The notes beneath the pieces were generated by a model. It had not been told where the DNA came from and searched no databases. It saw only the letters and a list, made by a program, of their open reading frames with translations. This document shows positions 42,219-51,568 of a stretch of DNA of 64,000 bases, piece by piece; position 1 is the stretch's first letter; each line of letters opens with the position of its first letter. Origin of the DNA: Psychrobacillus sp042945595 (GTDB lineage Bacteria; Bacillota; Bacilli; Bacillales_A; Planococcaceae); NCBI RefSeq assembly GCF_042945595.1, contig NZ_CP168493.1, forward strand, positions 1,426,001-1,490,000. The letters are read 5' to 3'. The translations under genes were made by a program, and so were the position numbers.

Positions 42219-44015
42219 ATGGGACAAATCATCGTCATGGAAGAACTGCTTTCCAATAAAATTGCAGCGGGAGAGGTAGTAGAACGTCCAGCATCCGTAG
42301 TGAAAGAGTTAGTGGAAAATGCCATTGATGCAGAAAGTACATCCATTGAAATAATACTAGAAGAGGCTGGATTAGCAAAAATACAAGTAACGGATAATGG
42401 GAAAGGAATGGATGAGGAAGATGCCGTCCAATCCTTTTCAAGACATGCTACTTCAAAAATTACAACAGAACATGATCTTTTTCGAATTCGGTCTTTAGGA
42501 TTCCGAGGAGAAGCACTAGCAAGTATTGCTTCCGTTTCGAAAATTAGTTTGTGGACGTCTGATGGAGAAAACGTGGGGACAAAAGTAGAACTGGAAGGTG
42601 GACGAGTCCTTTCTTGCACACCAGCTTCTATTAGAAGAGGTACGGATATTGTGGTGAAGCAATTATTTTTTAATACCCCTGCCCGATTAAAATATTTAAA
42701 AACAATTCAAACAGAGTTGGGACATTCCATTGACTTAATTAACCGATTGGCCTTAAGTTTTCCTTCCATCGCATTTAAACTGTCGAATAATAACCAAACA
42801 ATTATACAAACAAGTGGACGAGGAGATTTAAGGCAGGTTCTTGCTTCTATATATGGAGTATCTAATGTAAAGAAAATGATTGGTTTCGGAAGTGATTCCG
42901 CCGATTTTCATATTACGGGTTATGCTTCTTTGCCGGAAATTACGCGGGCATCAAAAAACTACCTGACGATTCTAGTAAACGGTCGATGGGTGAAGCATTA
43001 TGGACTAAACAATGCAATTGTCGATGCTTATCATACATTGTTACCAATAGGAAGATATCCGATTGTAGTATTAAATATCGAAACAGATCCAATGCTCACG
43101 GATGTAAATGTGCATCCCGCAAAGCATCAAATAAGACTAAGTAAGGAAAAGGAATTAATGGAGCTTGTAAGACGCACAATTCGTTCCGTTATTCATAAAG
43201 TACAACAGCCACCGAAAGTGACAGAAAAGCCAGAAGTAAAAAAACAACCAAGTGTCCAGTTTGACTTTTTTAAACAAACGTATCAAGCGCCACAACAAAA
43301 AACAATTTCAAAAAAGGATGAAACAGAGCAAGATTTGATTGTTTATGAGGAGATAGTGCCTCTTCAAGAAGAAATTGTGGTAGAACCGTATATAGAAGAG
43401 TATATAGAAGAGTATATAGAAGAGAAAAAACCTTTTCCAGACTTACATGTAGTAGGACAAATACATGGAACATATATTGTTGCGCAGAGTGACGATGGCT
43501 TTTATTTAATTGATCAGCATGCAGCACAAGAGCGTATAAAATATGAATTCTACAAAGAAAAAGTGGGAGATGTAAGTGCTAGTGAACGACAAGCGTTATT
43601 ACTTCCACTTACTTTTCACTATTCGTTAGATGAATCATACCGTATAAAAGAATCGTTAGAAGAATTAGAGAATATTGGTGTTTATTTGGAGGAGTTTGGC
43701 TCATCTAGCTTTGTCGTTAGAGAGCACCCCTCTTGGTTTCCTAAAGGAAATGAAACGAAAATTATTGAAGCATTAATCGAACAAGTATTAACGAATCGAA
43801 AAACAGATATCAAAAAGCTTAGAGAAGAAGCGGCGATAATGATGAGCTGCAAATTATCCATCAAAGCGAATCATTATTTAACAACAAAAGACATGGAGCA
43901 GTTATTAGAAAGCTTAAAAAATGCGCAACATCCATTAACATGTCCACATGGTCGTCCAGTAATTGTTCATTTTACTACGTATGAAGTGGAAAAGATGTTC
44001 AAACGAGTAATGTAG
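42219..44015 (+). CDS. mutL: DNA mismatch repair protein MutL
   Basis: A GHKL ATPase plus C-terminal endonuclease that nicks the error-containing strand. 598 residues. N-terminal motifs: ELVENAIDAEST, DNGKGMDEED and RGEALASIASV. The C-terminal domain has the endonuclease motif DQHAAQERIKYE and a CPHGRPV zinc-site segment, so this is the self-nicking type used by bacteria without MutH. The linker between the halves contains three perfect 12-base repeats (43389-43424) encoding YIEE units. Directly followed by glpK. Confidence 0.97.
   Translation: MGQIIVMEELLSNKIAAGEVVERPASVVKELVENAIDAESTSIEIILEEAGLAKIQVTDNGKGMDEEDAVQSFSRHATSKITTEHDLFRIRSLGFRGEALASIASVSKISLWTSDGENVGTKVELEGGRVLSCTPASIRRGTDIVVKQLFFNTPARLKYLKTIQTELGHSIDLINRLALSFPSIAFKLSNNNQTIIQTSGRGDLRQVLASIYGVSNVKKMIGFGSDSADFHITGYASLPEITRASKNYLTILVNGRWVKHYGLNNAIVDAYHTLLPIGRYPIVVLNIETDPMLTDVNVHPAKHQIRLSKEKELMELVRRTIRSVIHKVQQPPKVTEKPEVKKQPSVQFDFFKQTYQAPQQKTISKKDETEQDLIVYEEIVPLQEEIVVEPYIEEYIEEYIEEKKPFPDLHVVGQIHGTYIVAQSDDGFYLIDQHAAQERIKYEFYKEKVGDVSASERQALLLPLTFHYSLDESYRIKESLEELENIGVYLEEFGSSSFVVREHPSWFPKGNETKIIEALIEQVLTNRKTDIKKLREEAAIMMSCKLSIKANHYLTTKDMEQLLESLKNAQHPLTCPHGRPVIVHFTTYEVEKMFKRVM
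43389..43424 (+). repeat. Triple 12-bp tandem repeat inside mutL
   Basis: TATATAGAAGAG occurs three times head to tail, in frame, coding for (YIEE)3 in the variable linker of MutL. Copy-number change would add or remove four residues without shifting the frame. Confidence 0.9.
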
Positions 44016-44026
44016 GAGGGGTTAAT

Positions 44027-45532
44027 ATGGGGAGATATATTTTATCAATTGATCAAGGAACTACAAGCTCACGAGCAATATTATTTGATAAACAAGGAAA
44101 TATTGTGCATTCTGCTCAAAAAGAATTTACACAATATTTTCCGAAACCTGGCTGGGTGGAACACGATGCGAATGAAATATGGGGCTCTGTCTTGTCTGTT
44201 ATTGCTGCAGTTTTAACGGAAAGTGGAAACCAACCAGAAGATGTGCACGCTATTGGTATTACCAATCAACGTGAAACAACCATTGTTTGGAACAAAAAAA
44301 CTGGTAAACCCGTATATCATGCCATTGTCTGGCAATCAAGACAAACGCAAGAAATTATTGATCAATTAAAAGATGAACAACTTGACTCTTTTTTTAAAGA
44401 TAAAACAGGCTTAATGCTTGACCCATATTTTTCAGCAACGAAAGTAAAATGGATTTTAGAACATGTAGATAGAGCAAGGGAACAAGCCCAAAATGGGGAA
44501 CTTCTTTTTGGCACAATTGATACTTGGCTTATCTGGAAATTATCCAATGGAAAAGCTCATGTTACAGACTATTCGAATGCTTCCAGAACGATGCTTTATA
44601 ACATATATGATCAATGTTGGGATAAAGAAATCTGTGAAAAACTGGATATACCTATGATCATACTCCCTACTGTATCTTCGTCATCCGAAGTGTATGCGAA
44701 AACAGACCCATCTGTGTTCTTTGGGAAAGAAATCAATATTGCGGGAGCAGTTGGAGATCAACAAGCTGCACTTTTTGGCCAATGTTGTTTTGAAAAAGGG
44801 ATGGCTAAAAACACATATGGAACAGGTTGTTTTATGCTGCTTAATACGGGAGAAGTACCTGTTTCCTCTCCATCAGGATTACTAACAACCATTGCTTGGG
44901 GGCTGAATGGAAAAGTGACATATGCGTTAGAAGGTAGCGTTTTTGTAGCAGGGTCTGCTATCCAATGGTTGCGGGATGGTCTTCGAATGTTGCAAAATGC
45001 ATCTGAGTCTGAAAACTATGCGAAAAGAGTAGACTCTACAGATGGTGTATATATTGTTCCAGCATTTGTTGGACTGGGGACCCCTTATTGGGATTCTGAA
45101 GCAAGAGGAGCTATTTTCGGCTTATCTCGCGGAACTACGAAAGAGCATTTTATCCGAGCTACACTTGAATCGCTTGCTTACCAAACGAAGGACGTACTAA
45201 TGACAATGGAGGAAGACTCTGGGGTACATGTAGAACTGCTTCATGTTGACGGTGGGGCAGTAAGTAATGAATTTCTCATGCAGTTTCAGAGTGATTTGTT
45301 AAACTTGCCAATAGAACTTGCAAAGTTAAATGAAACAACGGCACTTGGAGCAGCCTTTCTAGCAGGATTAGCAACAAATTTTTGGCAAGATGAACAAGAA
45401 CTTATAGCAATGCGTCAAAGTCAAAAACAATACGAACCAAAAATGGATGAAGTAAAACGCAATGCTTTATATAAAGGCTGGAAAAAAGCTGTGGAAGCAA
45501 CAAGAGTATTCAAACTATCAAGGAGTGAGTAA
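44027..45532 (+). CDS. glpK: Glycerol kinase
   Basis: Phosphorylates glycerol to glycerol-3-phosphate, using ATP. 501 residues of the FGGY family: N-terminal SIDQGTTSSRAILFD, GITNQRETT, and C-terminal HVDGGAVSNEFLMQ. SD GGAGGGG precedes the ATG 11 bases after the mutL stop. It is tightly followed by glpD; glpF and the antiterminator glpP of the B. subtilis cluster are absent, and no antiterminator leader is seen here. This suggests read-through from mutL or a promoter inside it. Confidence 0.97.
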   Translation: MGRYILSIDQGTTSSRAILFDKQGNIVHSAQKEFTQYFPKPGWVEHDANEIWGSVLSVIAAVLTESGNQPEDVHAIGITNQRETTIVWNKKTGKPVYHAIVWQSRQTQEIIDQLKDEQLDSFFKDKTGLMLDPYFSATKVKWILEHVDRAREQAQNGELLFGTIDTWLIWKLSNGKAHVTDYSNASRTMLYNIYDQCWDKEICEKLDIPMIILPTVSSSSEVYAKTDPSVFFGKEINIAGAVGDQQAALFGQCCFEKGMAKNTYGTGCFMLLNTGEVPVSSPSGLLTTIAWGLNGKVTYALEGSVFVAGSAIQWLRDGLRMLQNASESENYAKRVDSTDGVYIVPAFVGLGTPYWDSEARGAIFGLSRGTTKEHFIRATLESLAYQTKDVLMTMEEDSGVHVELLHVDGGAVSNEFLMQFQSDLLNLPIELAKLNETTALGAAFLAGLATNFWQDEQELIAMRQSQKQYEPKMDEVKRNALYKGWKKAVEATRVFKLSRSE

Positions 45533-47176
45533 ATGAAATCTTCTGTAGAACGTGAGCAAATATTTAACACATTAAATTTTTATGAATTCGATGTACTAGT
45601 AATTGGTGGAGGCATTACAGGCGCAGGTATTGCATTAGATGCCGTTACAAGAGGAATGTCTGTAGCCCTTGTAGAAATGCAAGACTTTGCAGCGGGCACT
45701 TCAAGTAGATCGACGAAGTTAGTGCACGGAGGGTTACGCTATTTAAAGCAGTTTGAAGTGAAATTGGTAGCAGAGGTTGGAAAAGAACGAGAAATTGTCT
45801 ATGAAAATGCTGTACATGTGACCGAACCAGAATGGATGCTTCTTCCCTTTCATAAAAAAGGTACTTTTGGTCCGGTGACCACTTCCGTAGGCTTAAAAGT
45901 ATATGACTTGCTTGCGGGAGTCAAAAAAGAAGAAAAGAGACATATGTTATCCGCTGAAGAAACCCTTCAAAAAGAGCCGTTATTAAAAAGCAATGGACTT
46001 CTTGGCAGCGGTTATTACGTAGAATATCGAACAGACGATGCAAGACTGACGATGGAAATTATAAAAAAAGCGATTGAAAAAGGTGCAGTATGTTTAAACT
46101 ATGCAAAAGTAAGATCTTTTGTCTACAACGAAGATAATGATGTTGTTGGAGCAGAAGTAATTGACCAACTAAATACGAAGAAGATTACAATCCACGCTAA
46201 AAAAGTGGTCAATGCAGCCGGTCCATGGGTAGATTCCGTGCGAGCGCTTGATGCAATCGATAATAATAAAAAATTAAGACTAACAAAAGGCGTTCATATA
46301 GTAATCGATCAACAACATTTTCCTCTTCAACAAGCGCTTTATTTTAATGCACCCGATAAACGTATGATATTTGCCATCCCAAGGGAAGGGAAAACTTATG
46401 TAGGTACAACGGATACTTTTTTTGAAGGGGACATACAAAATCCTGTAGCAACAATAGAAGATGTTCAATATTTATTAAAAGCGATACAAGATATGTTCCC
46501 AAATGTTCAAGTCACAGAACAAAATGTGGAATCTACTTGGGCAGGTGTTCGTCCACTTATTTATGAAGAAGGAAAAGATCCTTCTGAAATCTCTCGAAAA
46601 GATGAAATATGGCAGTCGAATTCTGGTTTGTTCACAATAGCTGGAGGAAAGCTGACCGGGTATCGTAAGATGGCTGAGTCTATTGTGGATGCTATTTCAA
46701 AGCAATTAGGAGATTATAATTTTGGACCTTGTGTGACAAAGCATTTAGAACTTTCAGGTGGAGACATTGGTGGCTCTAAAAATTTCCAAGCTTTTATAAC
46801 CAATAAAGAAAGACTTGCACAATCTTATGGTTTATCTTTAGAAGAAGGAAGAAGATTAGCTAAACTTTATGGATCAAATGTAGATAAAGTATTTCGATAT
46901 GCACACCTATTAAAAACAACCTCTACTTCCAGTTTACCACTTGATGTATTAGCGCAAATTTACTATGCGATACATGATGAAATGGCATACACGCCAGTTG
47001 ATTTTTTAGTGCGTAGAACTGGAATGCTTTATTTTAATGTGGAACAATACAAAGCGTATATGCATGATGTATTACAAGTAATGAAAGATCTATTGAATTA
47101 CTCGGAACAAGAAACGGAGAAATTCGAAAACCAATTAGCTAAACTTCTTATGCAGGCAACCTTAGAAGGGAGTTGA
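45533..47176 (+). CDS. glpD: Aerobic glycerol-3-phosphate dehydrogenase
   Basis: A membrane-associated FAD enzyme that oxidises glycerol-3-phosphate to dihydroxyacetone phosphate and feeds quinones. 547 residues. The dinucleotide-binding motif VIGGGITGAGIALDAVTRG is near residue 22, with AAGTSSRSTKLVHGGLRYL following and a C-terminal DAO_C domain. SD AAGGAG lies within the glpK end; the start is the base after its stop. Forms a glycerol catabolic pair with GlpK. Confidence 0.97.
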   Translation: MKSSVEREQIFNTLNFYEFDVLVIGGGITGAGIALDAVTRGMSVALVEMQDFAAGTSSRSTKLVHGGLRYLKQFEVKLVAEVGKEREIVYENAVHVTEPEWMLLPFHKKGTFGPVTTSVGLKVYDLLAGVKKEEKRHMLSAEETLQKEPLLKSNGLLGSGYYVEYRTDDARLTMEIIKKAIEKGAVCLNYAKVRSFVYNEDNDVVGAEVIDQLNTKKITIHAKKVVNAAGPWVDSVRALDAIDNNKKLRLTKGVHIVIDQQHFPLQQALYFNAPDKRMIFAIPREGKTYVGTTDTFFEGDIQNPVATIEDVQYLLKAIQDMFPNVQVTEQNVESTWAGVRPLIYEEGKDPSEISRKDEIWQSNSGLFTIAGGKLTGYRKMAESIVDAISKQLGDYNFGPCVTKHLELSGGDIGGSKNFQAFITNKERLAQSYGLSLEEGRRLAKLYGSNVDKVFRYAHLLKTTSTSSLPLDVLAQIYYAIHDEMAYTPVDFLVRRTGMLYFNVEQYKAYMHDVLQVMKDLLNYSEQETEKFENQLAKLLMQATLEGS

Positions 47177-47184
47177 ATCGTGTA

Positions 47185-48105
47185 TTGAAATCAATTTTAG
47201 AGGTAGAAATGTCAGATGGTCATCAAATTCATGTAGTAAAGTATACTCCTGAACAATCTCCAATAGGTCATTTACATATTCTACATGGCATGGCGGAGCA
47301 TATTGAACGTTATGACGAATTTGCTCTTTTTCTTGTGGAAAAAGGATTTATAGTAAGTGGGCACGACCATAGAGGGCATGGCCGTACCGTTGAAAAAAAT
47401 GGACAACAAGGCTATTTTGCTGAATCCAATGGATTTGAGCGTGTAACAGAAGATGTTCGAGAAGTGTTGCTCAAAGTTAGGGAAGATATGGTAGAGATGC
47501 CACTGGTTTTATTTGGACATAGTATGGGCTCGTTTGTTGCTCGGAGATATATGCAAAAATACAGTGATTCTCTCTCGAAAGTAGTTATTTGTGGCACATC
47601 ATATAGTCCTGGAGTCCTTGGAGATGTGGGTTCAATTATTGGGAAAATTGCTGCTAAGTTTCAGACAAAAACAGCGGAAAGTAAATTACTTCATAATATA
47701 GCTTTTGGAGGATTTAATAAACAAATTAATGACCCTAAGTCAACATTCGATTGGTTAAACACAGATAAAGCGGAAGTTAAAAAATATATGGACGATCCGA
47801 TGTGTGGGTTCATCCCGTCTAATCAGTTTTATGTTGATTTGTTTTATGGGTTAAAAATGATTCATAAAACAGAAGAGATTGACCACATCCAAAAATATTT
47901 ACCTGTACTTCTCATAAGTGGAGCAGAGGATCCAGTAGGTAAGAATGGAGAAGGTATATTTAAAGTAGCGAAAGGTTTGACGAATGCAGGAATGAAAAAT
48001 GTAACCGTACAATTAGTGGAACAAGCAAGGCATGAAATTTTGTTGGAAAAAAATAAATTGGATACTTTTGATGTAATTGCAAAATGGCTGATGAATAATG
48101 TGTGA
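47185..48105 (+). CDS. Alpha/beta hydrolase, lysophospholipase/monoacylglycerol lipase-like
   Basis: About 306 residues of the Hydrolase_4 group. The nucleophile elbow is GHSMGS, an early HGMAEHIERYDEFA stretch is typical, the acid is in SGAEDPVG and the base histidine in QARHEILLE, so the triad is complete. B. subtilis YtpA, a relative, makes lysophosphatidylglycerol-derived bacilysocin. The start is uncertain: TTG 47173 abuts the AAGGGAG site, TTG 47185 is 12 bases from it, and ATG 47209 follows AGAGGT by four bases. It overlaps miaA by eight bases. Confidence 0.82.
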   Translation: MKSILEVEMSDGHQIHVVKYTPEQSPIGHLHILHGMAEHIERYDEFALFLVEKGFIVSGHDHRGHGRTVEKNGQQGYFAESNGFERVTEDVREVLLKVREDMVEMPLVLFGHSMGSFVARRYMQKYSDSLSKVVICGTSYSPGVLGDVGSIIGKIAAKFQTKTAESKLLHNIAFGGFNKQINDPKSTFDWLNTDKAEVKKYMDDPMCGFIPSNQFYVDLFYGLKMIHKTEEIDHIQKYLPVLLISGAEDPVGKNGEGIFKVAKGLTNAGMKNVTVQLVEQARHEILLEKNKLDTFDVIAKWLMNNV

Positions 48106-49018
48106 AAGACCATTTATAATAGCAATTGTAGGTCCGACAGCTGTTGGAAAAACGGCACTCAGTATAGAATTAGCAAAAGCTTGTAACGGTGAAATTATTA
48201 ACGGCGATTCTATGCAAGTGTATCGTGGATTATCCATTGGAACCGCTAAAATTGGTTTTGAAGAGATGGAAGGGGTTCCCCATCATTTATTAGATATTAA
48301 AGAACCGACAGATAGTTTTTCAGTAGCGGAATATCAAAAAATGGTACGACAGAAAATAGAAGAAATTACTTCGAGAGGTCATGTTCCAATTATTGTTGGA
48401 GGAACAGGTCTTTATATACAATCGGTATTATACGATTTTAGGTTTTCAGAAGAACCAAAAACAGATAGTAGTTTATCGAAAGAATTAGAACAATTATCAT
48501 CAGAAGTGTTGTTTGAAAGATTAACTAAGTTAGATCCTATTGCTGCTGCTGAAATTCATCCGAATAATGTGCAAAGAGTTATGAGAGCGATTGAGCGCGT
48601 AGAGTTAAGTGGAAAAAGAAAAGATCAGATTGAACAAAATCAAGGACATGAAAAGGTTTATCCTCATTACATCATTGGTCTTTCTATCGATAGAACGCTT
48701 CTTTATGAAAGGATTAATAAAAGAGTGGATATTATGTTGGAAAAGGGATTACTTCATGAAGTTACCGAGCTTTATGGTCGAAATATTCGAAATGTCCAGT
48801 CGATTCAAGCGATTGGGTATAAAGAAATTTATGATTATTTGGAAGGGCATCTTACTTTTGAGGAAGCAATTGATAACTTAAAACAAAACTCTAGAAGATA
48901 TGCCAAACGCCAACTTACTTATTTTCGAAATAAAATGGATATTCATTGGTATAATCCATTCACGGATACTGAAAGAATTATTCAAGAAATTAATGCAGTT
49001 TTGCAGGAGATTCACTAA
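48098..49018 (+). CDS. miaA: tRNA dimethylallyltransferase
   Basis: Adds the dimethylallyl group to A37 of tRNAs reading UNN codons, the substrate for MiaB (26167). 306 residues. Walker A-like GPTAVGKT is near residue 10, NGDSMQVYRGL and GGTGLYIQSVLYDF follow, and the tail has the RRYAKRQLTYFRNK motif. The start lies inside the hydrolase gene (ATG 48098) without a strong ribosome site, which suggests coupling. It precedes hfq, the common arrangement. Confidence 0.95.
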   Translation: MCERPFIIAIVGPTAVGKTALSIELAKACNGEIINGDSMQVYRGLSIGTAKIGFEEMEGVPHHLLDIKEPTDSFSVAEYQKMVRQKIEEITSRGHVPIIVGGTGLYIQSVLYDFRFSEEPKTDSSLSKELEQLSSEVLFERLTKLDPIAAAEIHPNNVQRVMRAIERVELSGKRKDQIEQNQGHEKVYPHYIIGLSIDRTLLYERINKRVDIMLEKGLLHEVTELYGRNIRNVQSIQAIGYKEIYDYLEGHLTFEEAIDNLKQNSRRYAKRQLTYFRNKMDIHWYNPFTDTERIIQEINAVLQEIH

Positions 49019-49081
49019 AAAGAGCGAATAGTAGTATAGGTAGAGTCTTTAAGATGTAAAATGGATAATGGGGGTACTGGG

Positions 49082-49303
49082 ATGAAACCAATAAATATTC
49101 AAGATAATTTTTTAAATCAATTAAGAAAAAATGATGTTTTTGTAACCGTATTTTTATTAAACGGCTTTCAGTTAAAAGGGTATATTAAATCGTATGATAA
49201 TTTTACTGTGTTGCTTGAATCAGAAGGTAAACAACAGTTAATTTATAAACATGCCATTTCAACTTTCGCGCCATCTAAATCAGTCAATATTAATGTAGAA
49301 TAG
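49082..49303 (+). CDS. hfq: RNA chaperone Hfq
   Basis: A 73-residue Sm-like hexameric RNA chaperone. MKPINIQDNFLNQLRKN and NGFQLKGYIKSYDNFTVLLE (Sm1) with LIYKHAISTF (Sm2, YKHA) are diagnostic. The ATG 49082 follows GGGGGT; the in-frame ATG at 49061 would add seven residues not found in relatives. It lies downstream of miaA, as in many bacteria. Confidence 0.96.
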   Translation: MKPINIQDNFLNQLRKNDVFVTVFLLNGFQLKGYIKSYDNFTVLLESEGKQQLIYKHAISTFAPSKSVNINVE

Positions 49304-49313
49304 TATTTAACAA

Positions 49314-49342
49314 TTGACATATAGAAATGTTCCTATTAGTAT
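49314..49342 (+). promoter_or_regulatory. Promoter for the rhodanese gene
   Basis: A perfect TTGACA (49314-49319), 17-base spacer and TAGTAT (49337-49342), about 36 bases before the start codon. Confidence 0.65.
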
Positions 49343-49377
49343 TTGTAGGAATATACATGGAAAGTGGCGATTGAATA

Positions 49378-49677
49378 ATGAATTTTATTACGACTGAAGA
49401 ACTTTTACAAAAGTTAGATGCTGGAGAACAATTCCGTATTATTGATGTACGTGAAAACGAAGAGGTAGCAAATGGAATGATTCCAGGAGCAGTGCATATC
49501 CCTTTAGGTCAAATTGAGACCAATTTCGATCAAATTGACAAGTCTGCTCCACAATATATTATTTGTAAAGCTGGAGGACGTAGTGCAATGGCTTGCGAAA
49601 TTCTAGAAGAAAACGGTTTTATTGTAACGAATGTGGTTGGCGGAATGCTAGAATGGGAAGGCGAATTACAGTTTTAA
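49378..49677 (+). CDS. Single-domain rhodanese-like protein
   Basis: A 99-residue sulfurtransferase-fold protein. The N-terminal IIDVRENEEVANGMIPGAVHIPLG is the rhodanese CH2A region, and the active-site loop reads CKAGGRS with the catalytic cysteine near residue 62. It likely carries persulfide sulfur in the cytoplasm; the partner is unknown. It has its own promoter and a terminator at 49688. Confidence 0.9.
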   Translation: MNFITTEELLQKLDAGEQFRIIDVRENEEVANGMIPGAVHIPLGQIETNFDQIDKSAPQYIICKAGGRSAMACEILEENGFIVTNVVGGMLEWEGELQF

Positions 49678-49687
49678 GAATAAAAGA

Positions 49688-49724
49688 GAAAGGCTAATTT
49701 CACTTTGGAATTAGTCTTTTCTAT
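49688..49724 (+). terminator. Terminator after the rhodanese gene
   Basis: AAAGGCTAATT pairs with AATTAGTCTTT (one G-T pair) around a 9-base loop and ends in TTTTCT. Confidence 0.75.
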
Positions 49725-49758
49725 TTGTAATGGAAAACAACTTTCAGGAGAGAATGAC

Positions 49759-51009
49759 ATGAATTTTATAACAACATTATCAAAAGAAGTAGTTGAGTTA
49801 GCAGAAAATGCGGAAGTGAAAATTGCGAGCTTTCATAAGGATATAGAAAAAATCGCATTTTTAAATCAACAAAAAGTAATCACGGCATTTAAATCGCATC
49901 ATGTAAGTGACCATCATTTTCATCCTTCCACTGGCTACGGTTATGACGATGAAGGTCGTGATACGTTGGAAAAAGTATATGCGACAACTTTCGGTGCAGA
50001 AGCTGCTCTTGTCAGACCTCAAATCATATCAGGTACACATGCGATTTCGATTAGTTTGTTTGGATTGTTGCGTCCGAATGATGAATTGCTGTACATAACA
50101 GGAAAGCCGTATGATACACTTCAATCAATTGTGAACGGTGGCGGGGAAGATACTGGATCTTTAGCGGATTTTGGTATATCTTATCAGCATGTTGATTTGC
50201 TGGAATCAGGGTCAGTTGACTGGGAATCGGTAGAAAATGCAGTAAAAGAGAATACTAAAGTAATCGCCATACAACGTTCGAAAGGATATGCAGTAAGGCC
50301 ATCTTTTACAGTGGATCAGATTAAAGAAATGGTGCAAAAAATTAGAGCAATAAAAGAAGATGCGATCATTTTTGTAGATAATTGCTACGGTGAATTTGTC
50401 GAGGAGCTAGAACCTACGAATGTTGGAGTCGACTTGATGGCTGGCTCACTTATAAAAAATCCTGGTGGCGGTCTTGCTAAAACAGGAGGATATATCGCTG
50501 GGAAAAGGGAATTTGTGACGAAATGTGCGTACCGAATGACATCTCCAGGTATTGGTGCAGAAGCAGGCGCATCACTAAATACGTTGCTCGACATGTACCA
50601 AGGATTTTTTCTAGCTCCTCATATTGTTTCGCAAGCTGTAAAAGGGGCCATTTTTACTTCTGCTGTATTAGAAGAAGTAGGGATGAAAACAGAACCACAT
50701 TTTTCTGAGAAAAGAACAGATCTTATTCAATCGGTTTCGTTTCAAAATGCGGAACAAATGATTCAATTTTGTAAAGCCATTCAACTACATTCCCCAGTAA
50801 ATGCTCAATTTGCTCCAGAACCTGCATATATGCCAGGCTATGAAGATGATGTCATTATGGCTGCAGGAACCTTTATTCAAGGATCTAGTATGGAATTAAC
50901 GGCAGACGGCCCAGTACGTCCACCTTTTACCGCTTTTATTCAAGGTGGTTTGACATATGAACACGTTAAATATGCTATTTTAGGAGCCATTCAAACGTTG
51001 AACAAATAA
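49759..51009 (+). CDS. ynbB: PLP-dependent methionine gamma-lyase/aluminium-resistance family protein
   Basis: About 416 residues of fold-type I PLP enzymes (Cys/Met metabolism clan). The PLP-lysine region is SLIKNPGGGLAKTGGYIAG, with IIFVDNCYGEF as the aspartate strand. B. subtilis YnbB has the same place before glnR; relatives are called aluminium-resistance proteins, and the physiological substrate is uncertain. The ATG 49759 is seven bases after AGGAGA; the longer frame from 49705 would start inside the preceding terminator. hflX (ynbA), which precedes ynbB in B. subtilis, is absent. Confidence 0.88.
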   Translation: MNFITTLSKEVVELAENAEVKIASFHKDIEKIAFLNQQKVITAFKSHHVSDHHFHPSTGYGYDDEGRDTLEKVYATTFGAEAALVRPQIISGTHAISISLFGLLRPNDELLYITGKPYDTLQSIVNGGGEDTGSLADFGISYQHVDLLESGSVDWESVENAVKENTKVIAIQRSKGYAVRPSFTVDQIKEMVQKIRAIKEDAIIFVDNCYGEFVEELEPTNVGVDLMAGSLIKNPGGGLAKTGGYIAGKREFVTKCAYRMTSPGIGAEAGASLNTLLDMYQGFFLAPHIVSQAVKGAIFTSAVLEEVGMKTEPHFSEKRTDLIQSVSFQNAEQMIQFCKAIQLHSPVNAQFAPEPAYMPGYEDDVIMAAGTFIQGSSMELTADGPVRPPFTAFIQGGLTYEHVKYAILGAIQTLNK

Positions 51010-51017
51010 GCAATAAC

Positions 51018-51051
51018 ACCACTTTCAGGTTAAAAAGAAAGTGGTTTTTTT
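51018..51051 (+). terminator. Terminator after ynbB
   Basis: ACCACTTTC pairs with GAAAGTGGT around a 10-base loop and runs into seven T residues. Confidence 0.88.
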
Positions 51052-51066
51052 GTATTTATTTTTTAA

Positions 51067-51083
51067 TGTCAGCTTACCTAACA
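51067..51083. promoter_or_regulatory. GlnR/TnrA operator 1 of glnRA
   Basis: TGTCA-GCTTACC-TAACA matches the consensus TGTNA-N7-TNACA exactly. It lies just upstream of the -35 element, as in B. subtilis glnRA. Confidence 0.9.
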
Positions 51084-51088
51084 TGAAA

Positions 51089-51117
51089 TTGACAGGAAAG
51101 CTTACGTAATATATAGT
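51089..51117 (+). promoter_or_regulatory. glnRA promoter with overlapping GlnR operator 2
   Basis: TTGACA (51089-51094), 17-base spacer and TATAGT (51112-51117). A second, weaker GlnR site, TGACA-GGAAAGC-TTACG (51090-51106), covers the -35, so bound GlnR would block the polymerase in nitrogen excess. Confidence 0.85.
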
Positions 51118-51145
51118 ATTACTATATTCAACTGGGGGTGCAGTG

Positions 51146-51556
51146 ATGGAAAAGGAATGGAGACGTTCGATGCCGTTGTTATCCATGAATATCGTGATGC
51201 AGTTAACAGGCTTAACAGCAAGGCAAATTCGTTATTATGAAGAGCATGAACTAGTGCAGCCTGCACGAACGGAAGGAAAGCAGCGTATGTTTTCGCTGGA
51301 TGATATTGATCTTTTATTAGAAATAAAAGATATGATATCCTCTGGAGTAAACATTGCTGGTATTAAACAAATATTTGAAATGAAAAACAATCCAACTTCC
51401 ACTAAAGAAGTGCAACAAGCTATTTCTGATGCACAATTACGAGCAATCTTTAGAGAAGAAATGCAAATTGCTCAAAGACACCAACGCGCATCACTAAGAC
51501 AAGGGAACTCTCTCGCTTTTAAAGTTAATGCGGGGTTCATATATAAAAATCAATAG
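51146..51556 (+). CDS. glnR: Nitrogen repressor GlnR (MerR family)
   Basis: A 136-residue MerR-type repressor. The winged helix region is VMQLTGLTARQIRYYEEHELVQPARTEGKQRMFS, followed by LLLEIKDMISSGVNIAGIKQIF and a C-terminal tail that in B. subtilis senses feedback-inhibited glutamine synthetase. The ATG 51146 follows GGGGGTG; a GTG three bases earlier is possible. It is co-transcribed with glnA and autoregulated through the two operators upstream. Confidence 0.96.
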   Translation: MEKEWRRSMPLLSMNIVMQLTGLTARQIRYYEEHELVQPARTEGKQRMFSLDDIDLLLEIKDMISSGVNIAGIKQIFEMKNNPTSTKEVQQAISDAQLRAIFREEMQIAQRHQRASLRQGNSLAFKVNAGFIYKNQ

Positions 51557-51568
51557 GAGAGTGAAATA

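Noticed and set aside
44016..44026. GlpP-type antiterminator leader before glpK
   Set aside because: Only 11 bases separate mutL and glpK, and no terminator/antiterminator hairpin pair fits in the gap.
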